6,241 nt of DNA from Chitinivibrionales bacterium. GTDB lineage: Bacteria; Fibrobacterota; Chitinivibrionia; Chitinivibrionales; WJMI01. A model generated the notes under the pieces. That model had not been told where the DNA came from, did not search any database, and saw nothing but the letters and a program-made list of their open reading frames with translations. Location of the stretch: the NCBI GenBank assembly GCA_014729595.1, contig WJJU01000845.1, positions 1 to 6,241 of the forward strand, in the 5' to 3' direction. The translations under genes were made by a program, and so were the position numbers. Below are positions 1 through 6,209 of this stretch, piece by piece (the stretch's first letter is position 1; every line of letters starts with the position of its first letter).

Positions 1-2
1 CG

Positions 3-716
3 GTAACCAGCGGGGCTCGCCTCAGAGTGGGTATGGCGGGTAGGCGCCTGGAAAAGCACCTCGATATAGTCGCACCATCAAAAACCAACGGACCTTCGTA
101 TGGCGCCTATCGAAATTTCGATCTTGTCGCTCCACTCGGAATCGTACCGTCACTACCCCTTCGCATGCACTTCACACTCACCGAGGCCGACCGACAATTT
201 GCGAAAGCGTTCCTTGAGTCGATTAGTGTCTCGCACCGAGACTATGTGGTTATGGCACCGGGATCAAAAGATCAGAAGAAACAATGGCATGTTGAAGGAT
301 TTGTAGAGCTTGCCAAACGCCTGCGGGCCGAGCCGGCGCTGTCTGTTGTGGTAATCTATGCCCCCGATGAACGGCCGGAAGCGGAAGCGGTCACCCGTCT
401 CGCCGGCGAGGGGATCCATTTAGCGCCTTCAACTACATTGCCGCAGGCCGTTGCCCTCATCGAGGGCGCTCGGCTGTTAATCTGCAACGACTGCGCCATC
501 AATCACCTGTCGACAACCCTCCAGACCCCCGCCTTGTCACTGTTTGGCAAGTCACATCCCCACCGATGGTCTCCCGGTTCGGCATTTTCGGGCAAGCGCC
601 ACCTTTATAAACCCCGTAATGAGCGTCCGTCGAATAGTGGTAGTGATTTTGGGATCAGTGTCGAGGAAGCGTTCACGGCCGCGGTCGAACTATTGAACAC
701 ATCATCGCCGTCGTAA
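3..716 (+). CDS. Glycosyltransferase family 9 (heptosyltransferase-like), 5'-truncated by the window edge
   Basis: This is the C-terminal part of a GT-B fold family 9 glycosyltransferase, the family of ADP-heptose:LPS heptosyltransferases that add heptose to the lipopolysaccharide inner core at the cytoplasmic face of the inner membrane. The frame stays open to the first bases, and the residues encoded before the GTG at 27 (VTSGARLR, running into VGMAGRR) match the family's 'sGArlRVG' segment. The true start therefore lies upstream, and about 100 residues are missing from a protein of usually 330-350. Counting the codon at 3 as residue 1, a PGSK motif at 86-89 opens the second Rossmann domain. 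It is followed by the KxW-x3-F-x-ELAKRL pattern and a donor-binding segment NDCAINHL at 162-169, then TPALSLFGKSHPHRWSP. The usual form of that segment is NDSGPLHL; Cys-Ala-Ile-Asn replaces Ser-Gly-Pro-Leu. The family is secure. The exact sugar donor and acceptor are unknown, and family 9 also includes non-heptose enzymes. Confidence 0.9.
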   Translation, partial: VTSGARLRVGMAGRRLEKHLDIVAPSKTNGPSYGAYRNFDLVAPLGIVPSLPLRMHFTLTEADRQFAKAFLESISVSHRDYVVMAPGSKDQKKQWHVEGFVELAKRLRAEPALSVVVIYAPDERPEAEAVTRLAGEGIHLAPSTTLPQAVALIEGARLLICNDCAINHLSTTLQTPALSLFGKSHPHRWSPGSAFSGKRHLYKPRNERPSNSGSDFGISVEEAFTAAVELLNTSSPS

Positions 717-749
717 GCGCCTCACTAAACAGAGCTATTCTACGCATAC

Positions 750-1901
750 CTAATCGGCTTCACCATACGAAATCCTATATATCGCCCCCGCTTTATCGTC
801 GGATACCAGCAGCGCACCATCGGGCATAACCTCAACATCCACCGGTCTTCCCCATGCCTCTTCGCCCTGAAGCCATCCCTCCGCAAATGGCTCATACGCC
901 ACCGCGCGTTCGCCGTTCAACTTTACCAGCATCACGCGATAGCCAATCTTCTCGGACCTGTTCCATGATCCGTGCTCGGCAATAAATATTTGGCTTCGGT
1001 ACTCTTCCGGAAACATATCGGCCGTATAAAAGCGCATACCCAGAGCAGCCACATGGGGTCCAAGCTCAAGTGCCGGCGAAGTGTATCGTTCGCATGCCGA
1101 TTCTCGTCCATATTTAGGATCGAGGATTGAATCTCCGTGGCAGTGAGGAAACCCATAATGAAGCCCTTTACGGGGAGCACGATTCAGTTCATCGGGGGGC
1201 TTATTGTCACCCATCCAGTCCCGTCCGTTGTCGGTAAACCATAAGACACCGGTCTTAGGGTGCCAGTCGAAACCCACCGTATTCCTTACGCCCTCGGCGA
1301 ACACTTCGAGCCCCGTGCCGTCGGGATTCATCCGCATAATCGAAGCATACCGCTTATCATCTCGAAGGCAGACGTTACAGGGTGCACCGACTGGAACATA
1401 CAGCATAGAGTCGGGGCCGAATCGTATAAATTTCCATCCGTGCCATTCATCATCGGGAAAGCTATCGTTTACAACGACCGGTGTGGGCGGATTGTTCAAA
1501 CGTTGCGCAATAGCATCAAACCGCAACACTCTGTCGATTTCGGCGACATACAGTGCGCCGTTGCGATAGGCGACGCCGTTGGGCATCGTTAGCCCTTGAG
1601 CAATAAGGTAAGCCGTGTCGGCTCTATTATCACGCTCATGATCGACTATCGCATACACACGCCCAACATCTCGGCTTCCCACAAAAAGCATCCCATCCGG
1701 CCCCAAAGCCATCGAGCGAGCCCCCTCAACGCTGTCGGCGTACACCGTGATTTTGAATCCTTGCGGCAGTCGAATTGCTTCCAGAGACATGCTCTCGGCG
1801 GATATAACCGAACCGCGGGAATTCGAGCAATCAACACATAGAATCGATAATGCCGCCGCGGCAAAGATGCCGGCAACTAAAGAAGCTCTCCAATGAACCA
1901 T
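750..1901 (-). CDS. Secreted PQQ-type sugar dehydrogenase, L-sorbosone dehydrogenase / soluble glucose dehydrogenase-like (AA12-type beta-propeller)
   Basis: Predicted extracytoplasmic six-bladed beta-propeller dehydrogenase that would oxidise a sugar or sugar aldehyde using pyrroloquinoline quinone. I chose the ATG at 1901 (383 aa) because a perfect AGGAGG lies 5 nt upstream and the protein then begins with a signal peptide (WRASLVAGIFAAAALSIL). The frame is open 69 codons further upstream, but that stretch has no signal-peptide or domain character. Family signatures, numbered from this start: WHGWKFIRFGPDSMLYVPVGA around residue 153, with His154 at the place of the catalytic His of soluble glucose dehydrogenases; the sorbosone-dehydrogenase hallmark CNVC at 175-178; RNTVGFDWHP at 206-215; TDNGRDWMGDNKPPDELN at 223-240; AEHGSWNR at 308-315; and a final blade ending in VSDDKAGAIYRISY. 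Cys22 and Cys25 follow the hydrophobic stretch, but the residues before them do not make a good lipobox. It converges on the glycosyltransferase with a 33-bp gap. Substrate and cofactor use are inferred from family only. Confidence 0.9.
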   Translation of the reverse strand: MVHWRASLVAGIFAAAALSILCVDCSNSRGSVISAESMSLEAIRLPQGFKITVYADSVEGARSMALGPDGMLFVGSRDVGRVYAIVDHERDNRADTAYLIAQGLTMPNGVAYRNGALYVAEIDRVLRFDAIAQRLNNPPTPVVVNDSFPDDEWHGWKFIRFGPDSMLYVPVGAPCNVCLRDDKRYASIMRMNPDGTGLEVFAEGVRNTVGFDWHPKTGVLWFTDNGRDWMGDNKPPDELNRAPRKGLHYGFPHCHGDSILDPKYGRESACERYTSPALELGPHVAALGMRFYTADMFPEEYRSQIFIAEHGSWNRSEKIGYRVMLVKLNGERAVAYEPFAEGWLQGEEAWGRPVDVEVMPDGALLVSDDKAGAIYRISYGEAD

Positions 1902-1906
1902 CATGC

Positions 1907-1912
1907 CCTCCT
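1907..1912 (-). promoter_or_regulatory. Ribosome binding site deciding the start of the sugar dehydrogenase
   Basis: Minus-strand AGGAGG. Two ATG codons follow in tandem, at 1904 (spacing 2 nt) and 1901 (spacing 5 nt). The second has the workable spacing and is taken as the start. The site rules out the longer in-frame start at 2108. Confidence 0.85.
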
Positions 1913-2090
1913 CGGAAGTATGCGTTGAGGGCCATCCAAGGTAGCAAGTATTGAGCCAATAGAATGAGGGGAATTGGGGACGGACTAAGGCTATTAGCTT
2001 AGAGCCCTTTCGAACGGAATCTTGGATGATAAAGATTGATAGCTTTAGCCCGTTTCTCCCATTCTTTTTCTCTGCTTCAAGGTCATTTGC

Positions 2091-2119
2091 GTTGAGACGC
2101 CACGGCATGGCGTCTCAAC
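2091..2119. repeat. Perfect 11-bp inverted repeat (hairpin or operator) between the beta-helix and dehydrogenase genes
   Basis: GTTGAGACGCC at 2091-2101 is perfectly complementary to GGCGTCTCAAC at 2109-2119, with a 7-nt spacer. It starts 69 nt after the stop codon of the beta-helix gene and lies about 190 nt before the dehydrogenase start, on their shared strand. It could act as a transcription terminator or 3'-end stabiliser for the beta-helix mRNA. It has no T-run on either strand, so it is not a classic intrinsic terminator. A dimeric regulator's operator for the downstream gene is the alternative. The repeat is certain; the role is open. Confidence 0.75.
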
Positions 2120-2187
2120 TTCGAGGCCTCGACAACCCAAATGCTCGAATTGACCGAAGAAAGAGCCAATCTAAGCATTATCCACTA

Positions 2188-4137
2188 CTATTTGTCGGGA
2201 GTCCGCATATCCTCCGGCGCTTTGAAACGGACACCGGCCGCCCCTTTGGTTTTTGGCGCAACTCTTCTGCCGTGGGCTGAAAACGTTCCCGCTTCAGACG
2301 CACGCGAACGGAGTTGAACCCCGGAACGTGCCTTTTCTACCGCGGGGACGCGTTTTCGCGCGGCCGCCCCCTTCACACTTGTCGGTTCCGCCTTTGCTTT
2401 GGCCAAGACAACCCGGTCAAGTTTCGTCCCGTCCTCTCTGCCTATGATTGTCAGCGTGTGAGTTCCTTCCTCGAAAAGCTCGACAACCTCCGGACGAGCT
2501 GGTGCCTCGGGACTTCCCCCCTCTCTAAAGCACACATCGACCTCCCGCCATGTGTAGCACAACTCGGGTATATCCCATGTTTTCGTATCGCCGTTTCCCA
2601 GACGTATTTCGAATGAATTATTCGCCGTCGACGGAGCTTGTACGCGTGCTTTAAGGCGATAGTAACCGCGCTTTGGAATTCTAAAACGGTATGTCGCGGT
2701 GCCGGCGTTGTCTTGCGTAGTGACAACGTACCGTCCGCCCGAAGCGCCGGCATCCGGGGCCGTGCTCATGGGAGCACTCAACTCTCCCGATTCAGCCTCG
2801 ATAACAACCGAGCCGTCTTCGACCGGTTCGATCGGCTCTTCGGTGGCGGGAGGTGGCGTACCACCCCATTCGCCACCCTGCTCATACGCCCCGATATCCC
2901 ACGCCCCCGAACGGCGAACGCCGGTCATATCCGCGGTTAAATACCGTGCCAGGTTTCGGCCACGATCCACCGGCGACGAGCCCGCGCGCAGGCGGAAATC
3001 GCGTGCGCCTATGTTCACAAACGGGTTTTCGTCACCGCCGGCGACCCCGTGCGCCTCACCGTTGGTGTCGGATCCGGAATACCAGTTATAATCGCCGCGC
3101 GTGATACTTACGCATGAATGGAATATATTGTTGATCACCTCGCCGGTTGTGCCCGACTTGAACATGACCGCGTTACGAATGTTGTGGAATGTGTTGTTGA
3201 AAACCCGCATCGAGGTATTGCGATAGCCGGCTTTGGTTGCAAAGCCGTAGACGGTTGTCGGCGAGCCCGGCAGCCCCTGGAACACACTATTGCATACGAG
3301 CCAATTGCTGTTGTCGGCGCGCGCAAAAACACCTTCAACAATGTAGTTGTAGGCGATATTGCCATCGTAAACAAGATCGTTTACACCCTGAGCCCATATA
3401 ATATTCTCGTGCGCCGGTCCGCTGCAGTCGGAATCGTAAAGACGGCATTTGGTAATCTTTACCCGATCGATCGAGTGAATTTTGATCGACGTTGATGCGC
3501 CGTGAATCGTCAAATTATGGTAGACATGATCGGTTTCTCGTTTTGTCGAAGAAGCGGCGTAGATACCGGTACTCTCGTACCGACTGCCTCTACCGGTTCC
3601 AACGATCTCGAGATTACGAAGCGTAATGTGCCCCGAGCCGTTGTGACCGAAACCTACCTCGCAGATACGAGTGTCGTTGCGCTGAGCGCTCACCATCCGT
3701 ATGCCGTCGTCCCGAACACCGTCGATGGTAATGTAGTTTTGCCCAAGCGTTGACACACAGGTAAATTGACGATCGATAACAACGGTTTTATCGAAGTTGT
3801 CGGACCAGCCGCCAAGCGCCCTGCAGGCGGGAATGGTCTTGGCGGCCCTAAGCACCACGATATGGCCACGCGCGGAATTGCCCGAAGCGCCAAAACGAAG
3901 AGACTCGTTGTAGCGTCCGCCCGCGACAAAAATGGTATCGCCCGGTTGGACGGTACTCCATCGTATGGCCCCGAAACCATTCCACGCATTCGACCAGTTT
4001 GTCCCGCTACCGTTCCCATACGAAGAACCGCCTGGACGAACACAGTGATATGCGGCTAACGCCGAATTAACGCAAAGCAATACCGAGGCAAAAGCGATAC
4101 AACCGATGTTGTTTACGAGAGAAACATACCTTTTCAC
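2188..4137 (-). CDS. Secreted right-handed parallel beta-helix protein (pectate-lyase-like fold) with C-terminal carbohydrate-binding-like domain and basic tail
   Basis: A 649-aa exported protein. It starts at a GTG with AAGAGGAG upstream (9 nt from AGGAG to the start). Residues 1-28 form a Sec signal peptide ending ALA. Residues 29-420 show the pattern of secreted beta-helix proteins: an entry motif AYHCVRPGGSSYGNGSGTNWSNAW, then QPGDTIFVAGGRY at 65-76, repeated short strands with Asn/Ile ladders (ITLRNLEIVG, RVFNNTFHNIRNAVMFKSG, GEVINNIFHSC), and the closing WDIGAYEQ at 413-420. A Pro/Glu linker (about 421-442) leads to a beta-sandwich of CBM6/CBM35 type at about 443-579, with the IEAES opening, RFRIPKRGYYRLKARV, and GTHTLTIIGREDGTKLDRVVL at the end. 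The last 70 residues are rich in Lys, Arg and Ala with no recognised domain. The likely role is binding or cleaving an extracellular polysaccharide. No catalytic residues can be assigned by eye, so it may be a lyase, a hydrolase or a non-enzymatic surface protein. Confidence 0.88.
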   Translation of the reverse strand: MKRYVSLVNNIGCIAFASVLLCVNSALAAYHCVRPGGSSYGNGSGTNWSNAWNGFGAIRWSTVQPGDTIFVAGGRYNESLRFGASGNSARGHIVVLRAAKTIPACRALGGWSDNFDKTVVIDRQFTCVSTLGQNYITIDGVRDDGIRMVSAQRNDTRICEVGFGHNGSGHITLRNLEIVGTGRGSRYESTGIYAASSTKRETDHVYHNLTIHGASTSIKIHSIDRVKITKCRLYDSDCSGPAHENIIWAQGVNDLVYDGNIAYNYIVEGVFARADNSNWLVCNSVFQGLPGSPTTVYGFATKAGYRNTSMRVFNNTFHNIRNAVMFKSGTTGEVINNIFHSCVSITRGDYNWYSGSDTNGEAHGVAGGDENPFVNIGARDFRLRAGSSPVDRGRNLARYLTADMTGVRRSGAWDIGAYEQGGEWGGTPPPATEEPIEPVEDGSVVIEAESGELSAPMSTAPDAGASGGRYVVTTQDNAGTATYRFRIPKRGYYRLKARVQAPSTANNSFEIRLGNGDTKTWDIPELCYTWREVDVCFREGGSPEAPARPEVVELFEEGTHTLTIIGREDGTKLDRVVLAKAKAEPTSVKGAAARKRVPAVEKARSGVQLRSRASEAGTFSAHGRRVAPKTKGAAGVRFKAPEDMRTPDK

Positions 4138-4146
4138 GTAACAAAA

Positions 4147-4154
4147 CTCCTCTT
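4147..4154 (-). promoter_or_regulatory. Ribosome binding site supporting a GTG start for the beta-helix protein
   Basis: Minus-strand AAGAGGAG, with its AGGAG ending 9 nt before the GTG at 4137. It decides the start: the encoded protein begins with a typical charged n-region (MKRY) and a hydrophobic signal-peptide core directly from this codon. Confidence 0.8.
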
Positions 4155-4819
4155 ACTGAAACCATCAAAATCGGATTCGATCACTGCGCGCATACCGAGT
4201 CTTTGCCTTCGTCGAACCTTATTCGCCACTGAGGCCGAAGAATTACGTTACTACGCGCATGCCGCCCTCATTGGGCGAAACCATCCACTATGGAGAGACG
4301 GATGATCTGGTCTTTGAATCCATGTTGTGTGTTTGTTGATCCACAAGCCGACCCGATTAAGGCCCCGGATCGAAATCGCGACATCCTCCTTTCCATACGC
4401 AACAATCGAGGTCATCCCCCGCGTTGTCGCGCCAATCTCTACAATGGAACATTATCTAAATGTGTTTTTGCGGGCCGAGTCAACCTTCGACAGAGGGTAT
4501 CGGGAACGACTCGACTACGAAATTCATCAATCTCACATACGTGTTCAGCCCATGGGGTATACCAGGGTGTTGAAACAAAGTGTTTACGCCTCACACCCAG
4601 AAAGATATATAAGTTCTCATCAATCGCGCGCCCCCCCATCAATGCAAGAGCGAGGGCTCGATTGAAACGGAGTGTCGAAGCGGCAAAATGCTTGATTGTA
4701 AAGCTTACCGCATTTAAAGATATTTATTCATTATTATAGTATTTCGACAAGCACGGCGGTTATTGTTCCGGAAGACACATAATCTTTCGCGCTTGGTTTG
4801 GTTCGTGTGCCGCGGAAGA

Positions 4820-4839
4820 CTGTTTGATCGCTCAAACAG
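4820..4839. repeat. Hairpin of 8 bp downstream of the amidohydrolase gene, weak terminator candidate
   Basis: CTGTTTGA (4820-4827) and TCAAACAG (4832-4839) are perfect complements around a 4-nt loop, about 100 nt after the amidohydrolase stop on the minus strand. The stem is AT-rich and no T-run follows on the minus strand (TCTTCCGCGG), so termination is possible but unconvincing. Confidence 0.4.
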
Positions 4840-4939
4840 CATAAGAACACGACGCGACACGTAAGGTTTCTGAACTTGGATTCTTGTAAGTGCATCGTAT
4901 GCGAATCGGTCTACGTGTATCGGACATTGCCAAGGCGAA

Positions 4940-5815
4940 TCAAAACAACCCGGCAAGACGGCGCGCGTTGTCGGCCGCGATTCGCTTAAAACCCTCGGCG
5001 GTAATCGCCCCGGAATCCCTCAGATCGCGAAGGTACGCAGCAAGTTTCGATTCGCTTTGGGGAGACAGAAAATCCGTACCGAAATACAACCTGTCATTAA
5101 ATTCATCGAGAAATGTCGAACCGAATGCGTTATCTCGGCTAATAGCGTTCAGCCCACTAAGCCCGCTCAGATCTCCGTGAAGATTGGGGTATCGCCTCAT
5201 CAGCTCTACCACACGCCCCGGCCTAGAGATGGGTCCTTTGGGATAGCCGCCGCGCTTATGGTTTTTATCGAGTGGTCCAATCTCCGACCAAAATGCTTGA
5301 GCGTGACCAATGAATATGAGATCCGGAAACGAGCGTAAGGCTTCCTCCAGCCCCGGAAGACCGGATTGGTCGTAAAGTCCGTACGAATCACCCAACGCCG
5401 CCGTCAGGTGAAAAAGCACGGGCAGACCGAACCGCTCGCAGTGGGAAAAGAGGTTCAACACCCGTGGATCATCGATAGGCAGATTGGCGCAAATTTCTCC
5501 AAGCCCAATGCAACCCGCGCCTTTATAGTATTCCAGGAGCGGCGAAAAATCAGCCTTTTGCGTATTGCGCAAGGCTCGAGGATCAATATTGCAGAAGGTG
5601 CGAAACCGCTCCGGAAACGCCTCACAGACCTCAAGAATTGTTCTCATCGATTGCGGACATGGTGCAAATTCAGGATTGACCATCGGCTGGATGATTCCCC
5701 ATTCAATGCCCTCACCATCGTACTTCCGCATAAGCGTTTCCGGCCAAAGTATATCTTCGCTCTCGTCTTTCAGTATCGAAAAAGAGCCCATATGAACGTG
5801 AATGTCCACAAACAT
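4940..5815 (-). CDS. Amidohydrolase 2 family metal-dependent hydrolase (TIM barrel)
   Basis: A 291-aa cytoplasmic TIM-barrel hydrolase of the amidohydrolase superfamily (amidohydrolase 2 type). This group includes lactonases, such as those acting on pyrone-dicarboxylate, and non-oxidative decarboxylases of the ACMSD type. Visible metal and active-site residues are Asp4, His6 and His8 in VDIHVHMG, Glu107 in GLGEIC, His136 in VLFHLTA, His171 in FIGHAQAFW, and Asp248 in YFGTDFLSP. The C-terminus has the usual IAADNARRL helix that anchors the barrel. NLHGDLSG at 211-218 matches the family's 'Nly.dlSg' strand. Length is normal for the family (about 270-300) and no signal peptide is present. The ATG has GGAGG 4 nt upstream. 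The gene stands alone: 802 bp separate it from the next gene on the same strand, and upstream is a long non-coding region. Fold and metal dependence are well supported. The substrate cannot be read from the sequence. Confidence 0.92.
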   Translation of the reverse strand: MFVDIHVHMGSFSILKDESEDILWPETLMRKYDGEGIEWGIIQPMVNPEFAPCPQSMRTILEVCEAFPERFRTFCNIDPRALRNTQKADFSPLLEYYKGAGCIGLGEICANLPIDDPRVLNLFSHCERFGLPVLFHLTAALGDSYGLYDQSGLPGLEEALRSFPDLIFIGHAQAFWSEIGPLDKNHKRGGYPKGPISRPGRVVELMRRYPNLHGDLSGLSGLNAISRDNAFGSTFLDEFNDRLYFGTDFLSPQSESKLAAYLRDLRDSGAITAEGFKRIAADNARRLAGLF

Positions 5816-5819
5816 GCTT

Positions 5820-5824
5820 CCTCC
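5820..5824 (-). promoter_or_regulatory. Ribosome binding site of the amidohydrolase gene
   Basis: Minus-strand GGAGG within GGGAGGA, 4 nt before the ATG at 5815. The spacing is short but workable, and the protein's metal motif DIHVH begins at residue 4, so no later start is possible. Confidence 0.75.
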
Positions 5825-5861
5825 CTTTTTGAATTATTCGTCGATTGTAGGGGGTAATTGA

Positions 5862-5867
5862 AGTATA
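5862..5867 (-). promoter_or_regulatory. Possible -10 element for the amidohydrolase gene
   Basis: TATACT on the minus strand, about 46 nt before the start codon. At 17-nt spacing the -35 region reads TTTTCC, a poor match to TTGACA, so the call rests mostly on the -10 box and its position. The flanks 5851-5856 (GGGGTA) and 5894-5899 (TACCCC) are complementary and bracket it, which could mark a binding site or be chance. Confidence 0.3.
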
Positions 5868-5948
5868 GTATGAGCGAGCAAAGCGGAAAAAAGTACCCCT
5901 TATGAGACAATAAGAACTCGCCGCTCCAACAGCTCCGCCGAACTGCTT

Positions 5949-5970
5949 GTACCACCCGTATGGGCGGAAC
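5949..5970 (-). repeat. Small hairpin upstream of the amidohydrolase gene
   Basis: On the minus strand CCGCCC and GGGTGG pair around the loop ATAC with one G-U wobble, flanked by a further GT/AC pair beyond a single mismatch. It lies upstream of the suggested -10 box, so it is not part of that transcript and may be an operator-like site or chance. Confidence 0.3.
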
Positions 5971-6017
5971 AAAATGAGCAACACCGTAACGGCACATAAT
6001 CAAATCGAGCATCACCG

Positions 6018-6027
6018 CCCCCCCCCC
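6018..6027. repeat. C10 homopolymer run in the intergenic region
   Basis: Ten consecutive C residues. Runs this long are prone to slippage in replication and to length errors in sequencing. It lies in non-coding DNA about 200 bp from both the amidohydrolase start and the possible gene at the right edge, so slippage would not break a reading frame but could change promoter geometry. Confidence 0.7.
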
Positions 6028-6117
6028 GGCTTCCCTGAGACATATCGGATTACACTGAGTTAATCGCTTAACAGGCAGTATGTCGACTCTGTTTGTCGAT
6101 TGAACCTAGACCTGCCA

Positions 6118-6169
6118 AGCATGGTCCGGGTCGGGCAACTCCCGGGTCATGCTAAAAATGCTATTTTTT
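6118..6169 (+). terminator. Strong plus-strand hairpin followed by a T-run: terminator or leader attenuator candidate
   Basis: AGCATGGTCCGGG (6118-6130) pairs with CCCGGGTCATGCT (6141-6153), giving 13 bp with two wobbles around a 10-nt loop. The two G-U pairs form only in RNA read from the plus strand; on the minus strand they would be A-C mismatches, so plus is the natural orientation. The U-rich stretch (T6 at 6164-6169) begins 10 nt after the stem. It is preceded by a second mini-stem AAAAAT-gct-ATTTTT, so the structure is not a textbook terminator. It lies 40-90 nt before the ATG at 6210 and could attenuate that gene, or end a short upstream RNA. Confidence 0.4.
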
Positions 6170-6209
6170 CGATAATTGCCGGCATATCGGAAAACAGGAA
6201 CTACCTTTC

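Larger units (their letters stand above)
4138..4939. other. 802-bp intergenic region, no recognisable gene
   Basis: This lies between the amidohydrolase stop and the beta-helix start, both on the minus strand. Open frames exist here (for example 4290-4739 and 4327-4665 on plus, 4439-4642 on minus). None has a good ribosome binding site, a hydrophobic or motif pattern, or any family resemblance I know. The stretch 4690-4745 is AT-rich and contains a TATAAT on the minus strand (4733-4738) without a convincing -35 partner. The region 4263-4277 holds a small CGCCC/GGGCG hairpin, and 4187-4197 and 4254-4264 share a near-identical 11-mer (CGCGCATRCCG). It should contain the promoter and a long leader of the beta-helix gene, or remnants of a decayed gene. 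Confidence 0.5.
5816..6209. other. Non-coding region upstream of the amidohydrolase gene, probably a divergent promoter region
   Basis: The frames that cross it are extensions or shadows of the amidohydrolase and show no domain character. It holds a possible minus-strand promoter, a small hairpin at 5949-5970, a run of ten C, and a strong plus-strand hairpin near 6118-6169; each is listed separately where it can be supported. If the ATG at 6210 is real, this is the shared upstream region of two divergent genes. Confidence 0.55.

Noticed and set aside
1204..1592. Plus-strand frames of 110-121 codons inside the sugar dehydrogenase.
   Set aside because: They lie entirely antisense to a gene with strong family signatures.
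1902..2108. In-frame 69-codon N-terminal extension of the sugar dehydrogenase from the ATG at 2108.
   Set aside because: It would place the signal peptide in the middle of the protein, the extension has no domain character, its start codon lies in the inverted repeat, and a perfect AGGAGG serves the ATG at 1901.
4733..4738. Perfect TATAAT on the minus strand as a promoter for the beta-helix gene.
   Set aside because: It sits in an AT-rich stretch about 600 bp from the start codon and has no -35 partner at 16-18 nt spacing.
4290..4739. Open plus-strand frame of 149 codons in the large gap, with an overlapping 112-codon frame at 4327-4665.
   Set aside because: Neither has a good ribosome binding site or any recognisable motif, and the residue composition looks like translated non-coding DNA.
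5712..6015. Minus-strand frames of 81-90 codons overlapping the start of the amidohydrolase gene.
   Set aside because: They run into the amidohydrolase in other frames and lack family resemblance; the region upstream of 5815 behaves as non-coding.
6041..6191. Nine-base direct repeat CATATCGGA at 6041-6049 and 6183-6191, which could be read as a target-site duplication around a 133-bp insertion.
   Set aside because: The enclosed segment has no inverted ends or mobile-element features, and a 9-mer repeat over this distance can occur by chance.
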